From Flavobacteriales bacterium (GTDB lineage Bacteria; Bacteroidota; Bacteroidia; Flavobacteriales_F; PHOS-HE28): a stretch of DNA of 64,000 bases. The notes below the pieces were generated by a model that worked only from the letters and a program-made list of their open reading frames with translations, was not told the DNA's origin and did not search any database. This document shows positions 34,401 through 43,012 of the stretch, piece after piece. The stretch spans positions 1,178,001-1,242,000 of the forward strand of contig JADKHI010000001.1 of the NCBI GenBank assembly GCA_016721825.1, read 5' to 3'. Made by a program: the position numbers and the translations under genes. Every line of letters begins with the position of its first letter. The first letter of the stretch is position 1.

Positions 34401-34453
34401 AACGGGGAGGTGAAGAACAAGGACAGAAGCACAGGGGCCGACCAACGCCGCAT
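31421..34453 (-). CDS. Secreted tandem amidohydrolase (1010 residues), one half degenerate
   Basis: Signal peptide ending at PLGAQ. Two amidohydrolase modules are fused. Module 1 (~35-430) has the composite strands (ALVEPYGTYG at 90-99) but no HxH. Module 2 (~580-1000) is complete: GIIDEHSHIAI with H632 and H634, DDIDIYRNLAGGVTAIQQLHGSANPIGG, YVQSEVDML, HILEGYK, TGLNSDDAEM, and VEVGKDADIVLW. Resembles imidazolonepropionase-like exported amidohydrolases of Bacteroidota; the substrate (peptide or cyclic amide) is unknown. It precedes the shorter HxH-less partner by a 4-base overlap, which suggests a heteromeric complex. Confidence 0.85.
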   Translation of the reverse strand: MRRWSAPVLLSLFFTSPLGAQVNVPVNGPENTAHPVHAFTNAIIHVTPDEVLPEATLLIQEDQVIGVGARLRVPAGAIVHDLEGLHIWPALVEPYGTYGVPDAPKGSEAPAGARFWNRAVHATTRADQLLVADAEKAGALRAQGFGTVITQRNDGIVRGTSAAVVLAGRSVNEDVIMPRCAAQFSFRKGSSPDNYPSSLTGSIALLRQTLYDARWYAEQGRMEQSDTELEALNAQLDLPLVFEASERNDILRISAIGKEFGLRFVVKGNGDEYARLNEVVATGQSLILPLTLPEAFDVEDPFEALEVTTAQLKHWELAPSNAARLKAAGVTFAFTTQGLKEPAELWSNLRRVVMAGLDSAEAIAAITTHPAAMFGLSDRVGTLRKGMLANFLITSDHLLARKNTIHETWVAGRRFLLKDHDDEDLRGVYDLNLRTTILKFELKGTEKPEVEIYRPADDSTRVKATLQRTGQLITLQFEGSKLGLPGQVRLNGIVHDRGGIWDGQGQLPGGTWTAWSAVRQAVRRNDKERDREDRTLDSLYRVPVGEVWFPLSGFGHAQLPDTGTVIFRHATVWTNGPQGILRDADVCISGGRVLGVGQGLQVATLFPGKGRPGVSEIDATGKHITCGIIDEHSHIAIARGVNEGSQAVTAEVRMGDVIDPDDIDIYRNLAGGVTAIQQLHGSANPIGGQSSLVKLRWGMGADAFPIAGAPGFIKFALGENVKQSNWNSDGRRFPQTRMGVEQVMYDGFHRARTYAEKWRFHDELKPKEKETALVPRRDLELDALAEILAGKRFISCHSYVQSEVDMLMHVADSMGFRVNTLTHILEGYKVAGKLKAHGANASTFSDWWAYKMEVGDAIPYNAALLWRAGVNTGLNSDDAEMSRRLNQEAAKAIKYGGVPPEEAWKMVTLNPARMLHLEERMGSVEVGKDADIVLWNMDPLSIGARCEMTFVDGVRRFDAAQDLELRKAQQLERERIITRMLAAKKAGAPVRKGEHREKRHWECETLGERP

Positions 34454-34459
34454 GGGGGC

Positions 34460-34467
34460 CCAAGATA
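34460..34467 (-). promoter_or_regulatory. -7 box of the amidohydrolase operon
   Basis: TATCTTGG on the minus strand, one base from TAnnTTTG, 6 bases before ATG 34453. Back to back with the plus-strand promoter at 34509. Confidence 0.4.
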
Positions 34468-34486
34468 GCCGTCACCTCCCGGACAC

Positions 34487-34516
34487 TTTCCGCTCTTCAT
34501 GCACCTGCTACCTTTG
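34487..34516 (+). promoter_or_regulatory. Promoter of the cytochrome b-like/cytochrome c/hflX unit
   Basis: TTT (34487-34489, imperfect TTG), 19 bases, TACCTTTG (34509-34516) followed by CGCCCG. ATG 34557 is 40 bases beyond. Confidence 0.6.
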
Positions 34517-34556
34517 CGCCCGCCCAAGGGTTCTTACTTCGACAGCCAACTCCACC

Positions 34557-35006
34557 ATGGACAGTATCCTCGAATTCTTCCACAGTCTGCTGCGTTGGGG
34601 TGTTCTCCTCGCGTTGGTCATCGCCATCGTCGTTTCCTGGAAAGGCTATTTCGCCAAGTCGCCCATCATCGTTTGGCATCGAGCTGTGGCCATCATCGCC
34701 ATGGTCCTTTGCCATGTTCAACTGCTGATCGGCTCGGTGATCTATGGCATGCGCTATGCCTCCTTCGCGGATCGCTTCTCCGGCAACCCGGGCCTGCTTC
34801 GCTTCTGGAAGATGGAACACATCGGTACCATGATCCTGGCCATTGCCCTGGTGACCCTGGGACGCACATTGAGCAAGAAGGCCAAGACCGAGGACGGCAA
34901 GCAGCTGCGCGTGGCCATCTTCTATACGCTCGGCCTGATCCTGATCCTGGCCATGATCCCCTGGCCCTTCATGTCGAAATTCATGAACGCCTACGGATGG
35001 CTGTGA
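34557..35006 (+). CDS. Cytochrome b-like four-helix membrane protein
   Basis: 149 residues from ATG 34557. Four membrane helices; His residues at or near helix ends (FFHSLLRW, VWHRAVAI, LCHVQLLIG, KMEHIGTM) could bind b-type heme, as in small Bacteroidota proteins annotated cytochrome B. The start of a three-gene unit with a lipoprotein cytochrome c and HflX; its TGA overlaps the next ATG (TGATG). Pairing with a monoheme cytochrome c hints at an electron-transfer role in the inner membrane; heme binding is inferred. Confidence 0.75.
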   Translation: MDSILEFFHSLLRWGVLLALVIAIVVSWKGYFAKSPIIVWHRAVAIIAMVLCHVQLLIGSVIYGMRYASFADRFSGNPGLLRFWKMEHIGTMILAIALVTLGRTLSKKAKTEDGKQLRVAIFYTLGLILILAMIPWPFMSKFMNAYGWL

Positions 35007-35332
35007 TGAACCGGCTTCTTCTGGCCACGGCGCTGTTGGCCTCCGTTTCCTGTGGGTCCACCGCTGGGCCAGCACCGGAATCCGCGACCATGAGCGCGGA
35101 AGGCAAGGGCGCGGAGCTCTTCAACGCGAACTGTGCGCTGTGCCATGGCCGCAAAGGTGACCTGGGCATGAACGGCGCCAAGGACCTCGGCCTATCAAGC
35201 TTGACGCGCGTGGAGATGATCGCGATGGTGACCAACGGCAAAGGCGCCATGATGCCTTACAAGAACGTGCTGACCCCGAAGCAGATCGAGGCGGTGGTGG
35301 ACCATGTGCGCACCTTGCGCAAGGCCGGATGA
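35006..35332 (+). CDS. Monoheme c-type cytochrome, probable lipoprotein
   Basis: 108 residues. N-terminal signal with Cys16 in ASVSCG (a loose lipobox), then heme motif C43-A-L-C46-H47, candidate axial Met82/Met83 in GAMMPYKNVL, and the final helix QIEAVVDHVRTLRK typical of small class I cytochromes. Starts on the A of the previous gene's TGA and ends overlapping hflX (ATGA). Periplasmic electron carrier. Confidence 0.88.
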   Translation: MNRLLLATALLASVSCGSTAGPAPESATMSAEGKGAELFNANCALCHGRKGDLGMNGAKDLGLSSLTRVEMIAMVTNGKGAMMPYKNVLTPKQIEAVVDHVRTLRKAG

Positions 35333-36582
35333 TCGAAGAGAGCAAAGCCAAGGCGGAGACCGCCGTATTGATCGGCCTGGTCACCGACTTCGGGTCCGGC
35401 AAGGGCGGCCAGAGCGTGGCGCAGGTGAAGGAATACCTGGACGAGCTGGAGTTCCTGGCCGCGACAGCCGAGATCCGCACCCTGAAGCGTTTCACCCAAC
35501 GACTGCACCAACCGGATGGGCGCACCTACGTGGGCAGCGGCAAGCTCGCCGAAGTGAAGGCCTGGGTGGAAGCCAACGGCGCCGACACCGTGATCTTTGA
35601 TGACGAGCTCACCCCTTCGCAACAGCGCAACCTGGAGAAGGAGCTCGGAACCCCCGTGCTCGACAGGCCCCGCCTGATCCTGGACATCTTCGCCCGCCGG
35701 GCACGCACCGCACACGCCAAGACACAGGTGGAGCTGGCCCAATACGAATACATGCTGCCCCGCCTCACCAAGTTGTGGACCCACTTGGAGCGGCAGCGCG
35801 GTGGCACGGGCACACGCGGTGGCGCCGGTGAAAAGGAGATCGAGACCGACCGACGCATCGTGCGCGACCGCATCAGCCTGTTGAAGGCCCAGCTGCGCGA
35901 CATCGACAAGCAGAAGGCGATACAGCGCGGCAACCGCGGCAAGCTGGTGCGCGTGGCCTTGGTGGGCTATACCAACGTGGGCAAGAGCACGCTCATGAAC
36001 CTCCTGAGCAAGAGCGATGTGTTCGCCGAGAACAAGCTCTTCGCTACGCTCGATACCACCGTGCGCAAGATCGTGCTGGGCAACCTGCCCTTCCTGATCA
36101 GCGATACCGTCGGCTTCATCCGCAAGCTGCCCCACCAGCTGATCGAGAGCTTCAAAAGCACCTTGGACGAAACGCGCGAGGCCGACCTGCTGCTGCATGT
36201 GGTCGACATCAGCCACCACAGCTTCGAGGAGCAATACGCCACCGTGAAGACCACGCTGGCCGAGATCGGCGCAGGCGACAAGCCCACCATCGTGGTGTTC
36301 AACAAGATCGACGCCTACCGACCGGCACCGCACGACCCGCACGACCTGGCCCCCAAGCGCCGCGAACAGTTCACCATGGAGGAACTGCAACGCACCTGGA
36401 TGGCGGAGATGCATGGCGAAGAGTGCATCTTCATCAGTGCCACCAGCAAGCAGAACATCGACACGCTGCGCAACCTGCTCTACCAGCGCGCCAAGTCCAT
36501 CCACCTGACGCGCTACCCTTACGAGAAGGACCTGCTGTTCGGCGATTGGAACGGTGAGCTGTCGGAGGAGCTGCCGGAGTGA
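35329..36582 (+). CDS. hflX: GTPase HflX
   Basis: 417 residues. N-terminal HflX domain (GGQSVAQVKEYLDELEFLA, FDDELTPSQQRNLE, DRPRLILDIFARRARTAHAKTQVELAQ), a helical linker, then the G domain: P-loop GYTNVGKST at 213-221, G2 TLDTTVR, G3 DTVGF at 259-263, G4 NKID at 325-328. Ribosome-associated GTPase that splits stalled or hibernating 70S ribosomes. Shares ATGA with the cytochrome gene; that coupling to redox genes has no obvious functional reason. Confidence 0.95.
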   Translation: MIEESKAKAETAVLIGLVTDFGSGKGGQSVAQVKEYLDELEFLAATAEIRTLKRFTQRLHQPDGRTYVGSGKLAEVKAWVEANGADTVIFDDELTPSQQRNLEKELGTPVLDRPRLILDIFARRARTAHAKTQVELAQYEYMLPRLTKLWTHLERQRGGTGTRGGAGEKEIETDRRIVRDRISLLKAQLRDIDKQKAIQRGNRGKLVRVALVGYTNVGKSTLMNLLSKSDVFAENKLFATLDTTVRKIVLGNLPFLISDTVGFIRKLPHQLIESFKSTLDETREADLLLHVVDISHHSFEEQYATVKTTLAEIGAGDKPTIVVFNKIDAYRPAPHDPHDLAPKRREQFTMEELQRTWMAEMHGEECIFISATSKQNIDTLRNLLYQRAKSIHLTRYPYEKDLLFGDWNGELSEELPE

Positions 36583-36619
36583 GCGGGGAGCTTTGCTCCA
36601 CACGCTTACGCGCTCAACG

Positions 36620-37741
36620 TCATGCCGAACGTTCCGGTTGACTTCGCACAACGGTGAAGCGCCCCTTCATCAATAGGAAGGGCTTCTCCAAGTAGGTGTA
36701 AGACAACTGGGCCACCACGAACGTGGCAAGCAGGGCACTTCCGTAGAGCAGAACGTACCCGAACACGTTCCGATCGAACATCTGGTTCATCCAATTCGTC
36801 ATCACATAGATGATGAGCGGATGGACCACATAGATACCGTAGGAGATCTTGCCAAGCCTATCGAGCAAGGGCCGCTCCAGGTCGAGGACCTTGTTGGTGG
36901 CGGAAAGCTGGCCCATGATGATCAGCACGGTGATGCAAGCCACGATCTCTCTATCGATGATGGAGGCGATGTGGAAACGGTTCAGCAGCAGCAGGGCGAT
37001 CACCGACCATGCGGTCATCTGTGTGATGCGATTGTCAGTGAGCTTCCGAAACCAAGGCGTTCCACTTGCGTGAAGTACGGCGGCGGCGGCACCGATCAAC
37101 ATGCAATGGAAACGCGTGATGCCGATGAACGTGTTGACCAAGGAATCCGGGAACCACTTGTAGCAGATCAGCTTCGCGATGAACTGCACTGCGATACCGA
37201 GCAGACAGATCCACAGGAGGAACTTCGAACGCTTGCGCAGCACCCAAGGCCAGAACATGTAGAACTGCTCTTCTACGGCCAGGGACCAGAAATGCGCAAT
37301 GGGAACCAGCACCCATTCATTCGTGAGAAAAGCCACGTTCGCTGCGAAGAAGGCATAGAGGGCCATTGAGGTGCCCGACGGAGGGCGGCCTTGTGCAAAG
37401 AGCACCACCAGCACGATAGCGAAGTAGGCGTAGTACAAAGGCCAGATCCGTAGGATGCGCCGGTTGTAGAAGTACAGGATGTTCACCTTGTTCGTTCCCT
37501 TTGGCCCGTGTTCGGCCAGAAGCAGAGAGGTGATCAGAAAGCCGCTCAACGCAAAGAAGATCGTGACCCCGTGCGAGGCCAAGTCGAGGCCACGCGGCCT
37601 ACCATCCTCGAATGCTCCGAAAAGGAAAGGGTCCAAGCCGAAATCCTTGAGACGGATGGTAATGTGCGAGACCACCACACTGACCGCAGCCAAGGCGCGC
37701 ACACCGTTCAAGCCCGGGAAGTGAATGGCACGTTCAGCCAT
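36620..37741 (-). CDS. Acyltransferase 3 family membrane protein (OafA-like)
   Basis: 373 residues from ATG 37741. About ten membrane helices and the family motifs FPGLNGVRALAAVSVVVSH (with the key His), ALSGFLITSLLL, NRRILRIWPLYYAYF and SLAVEEQFYMFWPWVL. These enzymes transfer acetyl or other acyl groups to sugars of LPS, capsule or other extracellular glycans. No SGNH domain is fused. It stands next to an FkbM methyltransferase on the same strand, suggesting a small glycan-decoration pair. Confidence 0.9.
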   Translation of the reverse strand: MAERAIHFPGLNGVRALAAVSVVVSHITIRLKDFGLDPFLFGAFEDGRPRGLDLASHGVTIFFALSGFLITSLLLAEHGPKGTNKVNILYFYNRRILRIWPLYYAYFAIVLVVLFAQGRPPSGTSMALYAFFAANVAFLTNEWVLVPIAHFWSLAVEEQFYMFWPWVLRKRSKFLLWICLLGIAVQFIAKLICYKWFPDSLVNTFIGITRFHCMLIGAAAAVLHASGTPWFRKLTDNRITQMTAWSVIALLLLNRFHIASIIDREIVACITVLIIMGQLSATNKVLDLERPLLDRLGKISYGIYVVHPLIIYVMTNWMNQMFDRNVFGYVLLYGSALLATFVVAQLSYTYLEKPFLLMKGRFTVVRSQPERSA

Positions 37742-37782
37742 GGGCCGGGGATGCAACTAGCGCGGATGCCATGCGTGAACCA

Positions 37783-38685
37783 TCAAAGCGGCACGCAAAG
37801 AATGTCGAACTGGCAATGCGCCAGATCGTGATCCTTCTTGATCTCTTCCTCCGAACTTCCATCAAGGACGCGGTAGCCCATCTGCTCCACGTGGGTGATC
37901 AACGACCGTGCAGAGTCCCCGTTCTCCAGCAGATTGTCATCGTTCAGCTCGATGAAAAGCACTGGCTTGAAGCGGCGGATGATGTCCTCACTTCCGCGCA
38001 ATACGGCGCCTTCGAAGCCTTCCACATCGATCTTCATCACATCCACGCGGTCCACGGGGATGCCCTGCAGCGCGATGCTCAGCGGCGCGACCCTTACCTC
38101 GGAATAGGGGAACTGGTCGGCAACATCCACATGCGTGATGATGCGGTTCATGCCGCTGTTGCTGTCGACCACGTGGTAGAGACGGTGCGTGGCCTCTTCG
38201 GATCCGATGCCCATGTTCCGCGCCACCACGTTCAACCCAGGATTCAAGGCCACATGTTCGCTCAACCGCGCGAAGTTCGTAGGGTCGGGCTCGAAGGTGA
38301 TGACCTTCCCACCCTTTACACGTTTCGCCAGGGTGAGCGCATAGATGCCGATGTTGCCGCCGATGTCGATGACCGTATCGCCAGGCTCCACTTGGTCGAC
38401 CAGGGCCTCATCCACAGTGCCTTGCAAGGCGAAATAGGCCCCATGGTCGTTCGCGTTGGAAAGGTCCAGCTTCAATTTCAACCCGTTCCATTCCACCGTG
38501 CGCCAGCTGCCTTTCGGATAGGTGTACTCCGGTGGAACGAGCCTGCCCCAGATCGATGCGCTGGGACTGCCTTGGGTCCGCTGGCGCAATGCCCGCTCCA
38601 AGGGGCCGATCCGGAATACCGACCGGATCGAGTTGAGCACACGCGTCTTAAGTCCGCTCTCCGCGTAATAGGCGTAGTCCCTCAT
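37783..38685 (-). CDS. FkbM family SAM-dependent methyltransferase
   Basis: 300 residues. N-terminal ~80 residues of family-specific helices, then class I methyltransferase motif I (VIDIGGNIGIYAL), acidic motif II (KVITFEPDPTN), and the FkbM-specific VMKIDVEGFEGAVLRGS and PVLFIELN. Likely O-methylates a sugar in a surface glycan. 41 bases upstream of the acyltransferase and on the same strand, so probably co-transcribed. Substrate unknown. Confidence 0.88.
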   Translation of the reverse strand: MRDYAYYAESGLKTRVLNSIRSVFRIGPLERALRQRTQGSPSASIWGRLVPPEYTYPKGSWRTVEWNGLKLKLDLSNANDHGAYFALQGTVDEALVDQVEPGDTVIDIGGNIGIYALTLAKRVKGGKVITFEPDPTNFARLSEHVALNPGLNVVARNMGIGSEEATHRLYHVVDSNSGMNRIITHVDVADQFPYSEVRVAPLSIALQGIPVDRVDVMKIDVEGFEGAVLRGSEDIIRRFKPVLFIELNDDNLLENGDSARSLITHVEQMGYRVLDGSSEEEIKKDHDLAHCQFDILCVPL

Positions 38686-38840
38686 GGTCCTTGCTGCTCT
38701 TCAGCCACTAAATATCGCGTTCAGCCTCATACATCCGCTATCGAACTCCGGTTGTGCATGACTTTCCATCAAGACGTACGAAAAGCGTTCGGGTTGGCAC
38801 TACGCTTGCGGTCCGGACGTTTCGTCCTAGGCGCCGCACC

Positions 38841-41087
38841 ATGGCGAAGAAGAAAAAGAGCTCCTCCCCCTCTCGCAGCGCGGTGATCAAGTGGTCGCTG
38901 ATCGTCCTGGGTGCGTTGTTGCTGGGCCTGGGCCTCTTGATCTGGGTAGTGAACCTGGGCTTGTTCGGTAAGCTGCCCACCAAGGATGAGATCGCCGCCA
39001 TCCGCAACGAGGAGGCCACCCTGATCCTGGCGAACGACGGTACCATCATCGGCAAGGTCTTCGCCGAGGACCGCACCAACATCCCCTTCGGGTCCATTCC
39101 CAAGCACCTGATCCACGCGCTGGTGAGCACCGAGGACCAGCGCTTCTACCAGCACGAGGGCGTGGACAGCAGGAGCTACATCCGCGTTTTCCTCCGCACC
39201 ATCCTTGGAGGTGACCAGAGCGGTGGCGGCGGCAGCACCTTGAGCCAACAGCTGGTGAAGAACCTCTACGGACGTGAAAAGCACGGCCTGCTCACGTTAC
39301 CGGTGAACAAGATCAAGGAAGCCTTGGTGGCCGCGAGGCTCGAGCAGGTCTACGACAAGAACGATGTGCTCACGCTCTACCTCAACTCGGTGCCTTTCGG
39401 CGAGGACCTGTACGGAGTGGAAGCTGCCGCGCGCCGCTACTTCAATAAGCCGGCCCAGCGCCTGAAGGTGGAGGAGGCCGCCGTGCTCGTGGGCATGCTG
39501 AAGGCCAACACCAGCTACAACCCACGCCTGAACCCGGAACGCTCGCGCGAGCGACGCAACCTGGTGCTCAGGCTCATGGCCACACGCGGACACCTGACCG
39601 CTGCGGAAGTGGACAGCCTGCAACTGCTGCCCCTCACCATCGATTACCGCGGCCGTGATGCCTTGGACCTCTACGGCTACTTCACCGAACGTGTGGGGCG
39701 GGAGGCGCGGAAGATCCTTGCCGACCTGGCCAAGAAGAACGGTAAGGCCTACGACATCGAGAAGGACGGTCTGAGGATCCACACCACCCTGGACCCGATG
39801 CTGCAACACCTGGCCCAGGAGGCGCTCTTCACCCACCTGACGGCCATGCAGCCCAAGCTGGACCGCGAGCTCAAGCTCGGAAAGGTGCGTGCTGCCTGGG
39901 AGAAGCGCAAAGGCAAGAAGGCCGATGCCGCATGGAAGAAGAACACCACCGAGGTACGTGACGTGTTCACTTGGGACGATGCCGAGCCCAAGGCCATGAG
40001 CTACCGCGACAGCCTCTGGCACTACCATTCGCTGCTGAACGGTGCGGTGTACATGGTGGAACCCAGCAACGGAAAAGTGCGCGCCTGGGTGGGCGGCGAC
40101 CACCACCGTTACCTGCCCTTGGACCTGGTGACCTCCCGCCGTTCCATCGCCAGCACGATCAAGCCGGTGATCTATGCCGCGGCCTTGGAAGAGGGCATGG
40201 ACCCCTGCACCTACCTCAACAACGAGATCAAGGTGTACCCCGAGCATCAAGGGTGGAGCCCGCAGAACTACGACGGCAGCAGCGGCGGCGAAGTATCCAT
40301 GTGGTTCGCGTTGGCCCAATCCATGAACTTGCCCACGGTGGACCTCTACTTCCGCACAGGAGAAAAACCCCTGGCCCGCACCATGAACGCGCTTGGGCTT
40401 CCCGGCAAGGCCGCCGCGAAGCCCGCTGTAGCACTCGGCGCTGCGGACATTTCCCTTCAAGAGATCGTGCGGGCCTATGGTGCGTTCGCAACACGTGGTA
40501 GGCGAGTAGAACCAGTGATGATCGAGAAGATCACCGACGCCCAAGGCAAAGTGCTCTACCAAGCGAAAGGCTCCAGCGGACGCCAGGCCATTGATGAACG
40601 CACCGCCATTCTCGTGAGCGCCATGCTCCGCAGGGCAGTGGACCAAGGCACCGGCACTGCGTTGCGTGGTCGCTTTGGCGTGGGCATTCCTGTGGCCGGG
40701 AAAACGGGCACCTCCCAGGACTACGGCGATGCCTGGTTCATGGGCTACACGCCGGGACTGGTGGTGGGAAGCTGGGTCGGCGCGCGGGAACCTTCCGTGC
40801 ATTTCAGCAGCGGTCTGGGCTCGGGTTCGCAGCTTGCCTTGCCTCTTGTCGGCCCGGTGTTCGCTGGCATCGAACGTTCGCCCGATCTGCGGAAAAAGTA
40901 CGTCCGCTCCTTCCCCAGCCTGGAGACCGATTCGCTCACCTTCGATTGTTCGGCGCGCCGCGATCCTTCAGCGATCGAACAGGTGATCGACGATGTGTTC
41001 GGCCCCAAGCGTCACGGCGTTCCGATGGAGGACACCACGAAGAAGGAGAACTTCTTCAAGCGCCTCTTCGGGAAGGAAGACGACTAG
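38841..41087 (+). CDS. Bifunctional penicillin-binding protein 1A
   Basis: 748 residues from ATG 38841. Basic cytosolic tail, one signal-anchor helix, GT51 glycosyltransferase domain (EDQRFYQHEGVDSRS with the catalytic Glu, GGSTLSQQLVKNLYGRE, NSVPFGEDLYGVEAAARRYF), then transpeptidase domain with SIASTIKP (SxxK), SMN (SxN) and GKTGTS (KTG). Polymerises and cross-links peptidoglycan. Its TAG overlaps the opposing stop by CTAG. Confidence 0.94.
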   Translation: MAKKKKSSSPSRSAVIKWSLIVLGALLLGLGLLIWVVNLGLFGKLPTKDEIAAIRNEEATLILANDGTIIGKVFAEDRTNIPFGSIPKHLIHALVSTEDQRFYQHEGVDSRSYIRVFLRTILGGDQSGGGGSTLSQQLVKNLYGREKHGLLTLPVNKIKEALVAARLEQVYDKNDVLTLYLNSVPFGEDLYGVEAAARRYFNKPAQRLKVEEAAVLVGMLKANTSYNPRLNPERSRERRNLVLRLMATRGHLTAAEVDSLQLLPLTIDYRGRDALDLYGYFTERVGREARKILADLAKKNGKAYDIEKDGLRIHTTLDPMLQHLAQEALFTHLTAMQPKLDRELKLGKVRAAWEKRKGKKADAAWKKNTTEVRDVFTWDDAEPKAMSYRDSLWHYHSLLNGAVYMVEPSNGKVRAWVGGDHHRYLPLDLVTSRRSIASTIKPVIYAAALEEGMDPCTYLNNEIKVYPEHQGWSPQNYDGSSGGEVSMWFALAQSMNLPTVDLYFRTGEKPLARTMNALGLPGKAAAKPAVALGAADISLQEIVRAYGAFATRGRRVEPVMIEKITDAQGKVLYQAKGSSGRQAIDERTAILVSAMLRRAVDQGTGTALRGRFGVGIPVAGKTGTSQDYGDAWFMGYTPGLVVGSWVGAREPSVHFSSGLGSGSQLALPLVGPVFAGIERSPDLRKKYVRSFPSLETDSLTFDCSARRDPSAIEQVIDDVFGPKRHGVPMEDTTKKENFFKRLFGKEDD

Positions 41088-42904
41088 GCGAACGCCTGCA
41101 TGTCGCAGAGCTTGCGGTACTGGCCGCCCATGGCGAAGAGCTCGGCGTGTGTGCCCCGTTCGATGATCTCGCCCTGCTGGATCACGCAGATCTCGTCGCA
41201 ATGCTGGATGGTGCTGAGGCGGTGCGCGATCACCAGGCTGGTACGGTCCTTCATCAGGTTGAACAGAGCGTCCTGCACCAGGCGTTCACTCTCCGTGTCC
41301 AACGCGCTGGTCGCTTCATCGAGGATCAGGATCGGCGGGTTCTTCAGCACGGCGCGCGCAATGGCGATGCGCTGTTTCTGTCCGCCGCTCAGGCGATTGC
41401 CGCCGTCGCCGATGTTGGTCTGGTAACCGCCTTCGAACTGGGTGATGAAGGTGTGTGCGTTGGCGATCCGGGCCGCACGTTCGATCGCGTCCATGGGCAC
41501 ACCGGGCGACCCGAATGCGATGTTGTTCGCGATGGTGTCGTTGAAGAGGATGCTGTCCTGCGTTACGATGCCCATCTGCGCCCGCAGGTCGGTGATGCGC
41601 AGCTCGCGGATGTCGATGCCGTCCAAGAGCACCTGCCCATCGGTGACATCGTAGAACCGCGGCAACAGGCCGGCCAAGGTGCTCTTACCACCGCCGCTCA
41701 TGCCCACCAAGGCCACGCTCCTGCCCTTCGGCACCACCAGGTCGATGGTCTTGAGCACCGCCTGCTCGTCATAAGCGAAGCGCACCTTGCGGAACTCCAC
41801 ACGATCGTTGAAGCCAGTGACCGGACGCGCGTTCGGCTTCTCCTTCACGGTGTTCTCCACGGCCAACAGGTCGAACACGCGCTGGGCGCTGGCCGAGCCG
41901 CGCACAATGCCCGAGTAGCCTTGCGAGAAGCCCTTGATCGGGGCCAGCAACTGCGAGAAAATGATGATGAAGCCGAGGAAGCTATCGCCGCTCAGCGAAG
42001 GCTCCACACCCAGCACATAGGAGCCACCGATGTAGGCGATGGCCGCCATCACCGCGGCGCCCATGGTCTCGCTCAAGGGGGAGGCGATGTCCTGCCGGTT
42101 CAGCATGGCGATGCTGCTGCGGGTGAGCATGTCGTTCTCGCGTTCGAAGCGCCGCTTCATGTCTGCCTCGCCGTTGAAGGCCTTCACCACGCGCATGCCG
42201 CTCAATGTCTCCTCCACGCGCGCCAGCAGGTCGGCGCTCTTCTGCTGCACCCGGTCACTGCGGCGCTTGAGGCTCTTGCTGATGCGCGCGATAAGCAGCC
42301 CGCTCACCGGCAACAACAACAAGGAGATCAGTGTGAGCTGCGGTGAGAGCGTGAGCATGGTGGCCAGGAACAGCGCGACGGCGATGGGCTCGCGGAAGAT
42401 CATCTCGATGTAGTACATCACGCTGTACTCCAGCACCTGCATGTCGTTGGTGATCAGCGAGAGCAGGTCGCCTTTGCGTTCACCGGCGTGGTAGCGCAGG
42501 GGCAGCTCCACCAACTTGTCGTAGATCATGCTGCGCAGGTCGCGGACGATGCGGTTGCGGAAGTTGCAGATGGCCACCAACGCGAGGTAGCGGAACAGAT
42601 TCTTCAGCAGGAAGAGCACCACCACCCCGATACTGATGATGAGGAGCGCGCCCATGGCCCCCCGCAGTTCGATCAGCTGGGTGAGGCCCCAGTTGAAGGT
42701 GCCCTCCAAGGCGTCCTTGTTCCAGCCGAGCACCGGTCGCTCATGCACCGCCTTCACCTGCCCGAGCAACAACCGCAGGAAGGGGATGAAGAGCAGCAAG
42801 GAGGCCAGGTGGAACACCGTGGCCAGCAGGTTGAACAGCGCGTTCAACACCGCATAGCCCCGGTAGGGGGCACCCAGCCTCAGTACCTTGAAGAAGTTGC
42901 GCAT
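41084..42904 (-). CDS. MsbA-like ABC exporter (lipid A/lipid flippase type)
   Basis: 606 residues from ATG 42904; the reading to 43375 runs antisense to rbfA and is rejected. Type 1 ABC half-transporter: six-helix membrane domain (FLATMLTLSPQLTLISLLLLPVSG; VMAAIAYIGGSYVLG), then nucleotide-binding domain with Walker A GMSGGGKST, Q-loop GIVTQDSILFN, signature LSGGQ, Walker B ILILDEATSALD, and H-loop VIAHRLST. The likely role is flipping lipid A core or a related lipid. The -7 box lies 8 bases before the ATG. Confidence 0.9.
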   Translation of the reverse strand: MRNFFKVLRLGAPYRGYAVLNALFNLLATVFHLASLLLFIPFLRLLLGQVKAVHERPVLGWNKDALEGTFNWGLTQLIELRGAMGALLIISIGVVVLFLLKNLFRYLALVAICNFRNRIVRDLRSMIYDKLVELPLRYHAGERKGDLLSLITNDMQVLEYSVMYYIEMIFREPIAVALFLATMLTLSPQLTLISLLLLPVSGLLIARISKSLKRRSDRVQQKSADLLARVEETLSGMRVVKAFNGEADMKRRFERENDMLTRSSIAMLNRQDIASPLSETMGAAVMAAIAYIGGSYVLGVEPSLSGDSFLGFIIIFSQLLAPIKGFSQGYSGIVRGSASAQRVFDLLAVENTVKEKPNARPVTGFNDRVEFRKVRFAYDEQAVLKTIDLVVPKGRSVALVGMSGGGKSTLAGLLPRFYDVTDGQVLLDGIDIRELRITDLRAQMGIVTQDSILFNDTIANNIAFGSPGVPMDAIERAARIANAHTFITQFEGGYQTNIGDGGNRLSGGQKQRIAIARAVLKNPPILILDEATSALDTESERLVQDALFNLMKDRTSLVIAHRLSTIQHCDEICVIQQGEIIERGTHAELFAMGGQYRKLCDMQAFA

Positions 42905-42912
42905 GCGAGGCG

Positions 42913-42920
42913 CAAAGGTA
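42913..42920 (-). promoter_or_regulatory. -7 box of the MsbA-like gene, short-leader type
   Basis: TACCTTTG followed by CGCC on the minus strand, 8 bases before ATG 42904. Confidence 0.6.
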
Positions 42921-42959
42921 GCCGGTGGCACACGCCCGGCATGGCCCGCCCAAAGCCGG

Positions 42960-42967
42960 TATCTTCG
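42960..42967 (+). promoter_or_regulatory. -7 box of rbfA
   Basis: TATCTTCG followed by CGCC, 45 bases before ATG 43013; divergent to the minus-strand box at 42913-42920. Confidence 0.5.
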
Positions 42968-43012
42968 CGCCCGTCCGCACCTCCCGGTGCTTTGGGGAAG
43001 CGGGCCTTTGCC

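Noticed and set aside
36585..36598. GGAGC-TTT-GCTCC hairpin as hflX terminator
   Set aside because: Five-base stem without a T-run; too weak to call.
39297..40802. 501-residue minus-strand frame under PBP1A
   Set aside because: Shadow of the transpeptidase and glycosyltransferase domains.
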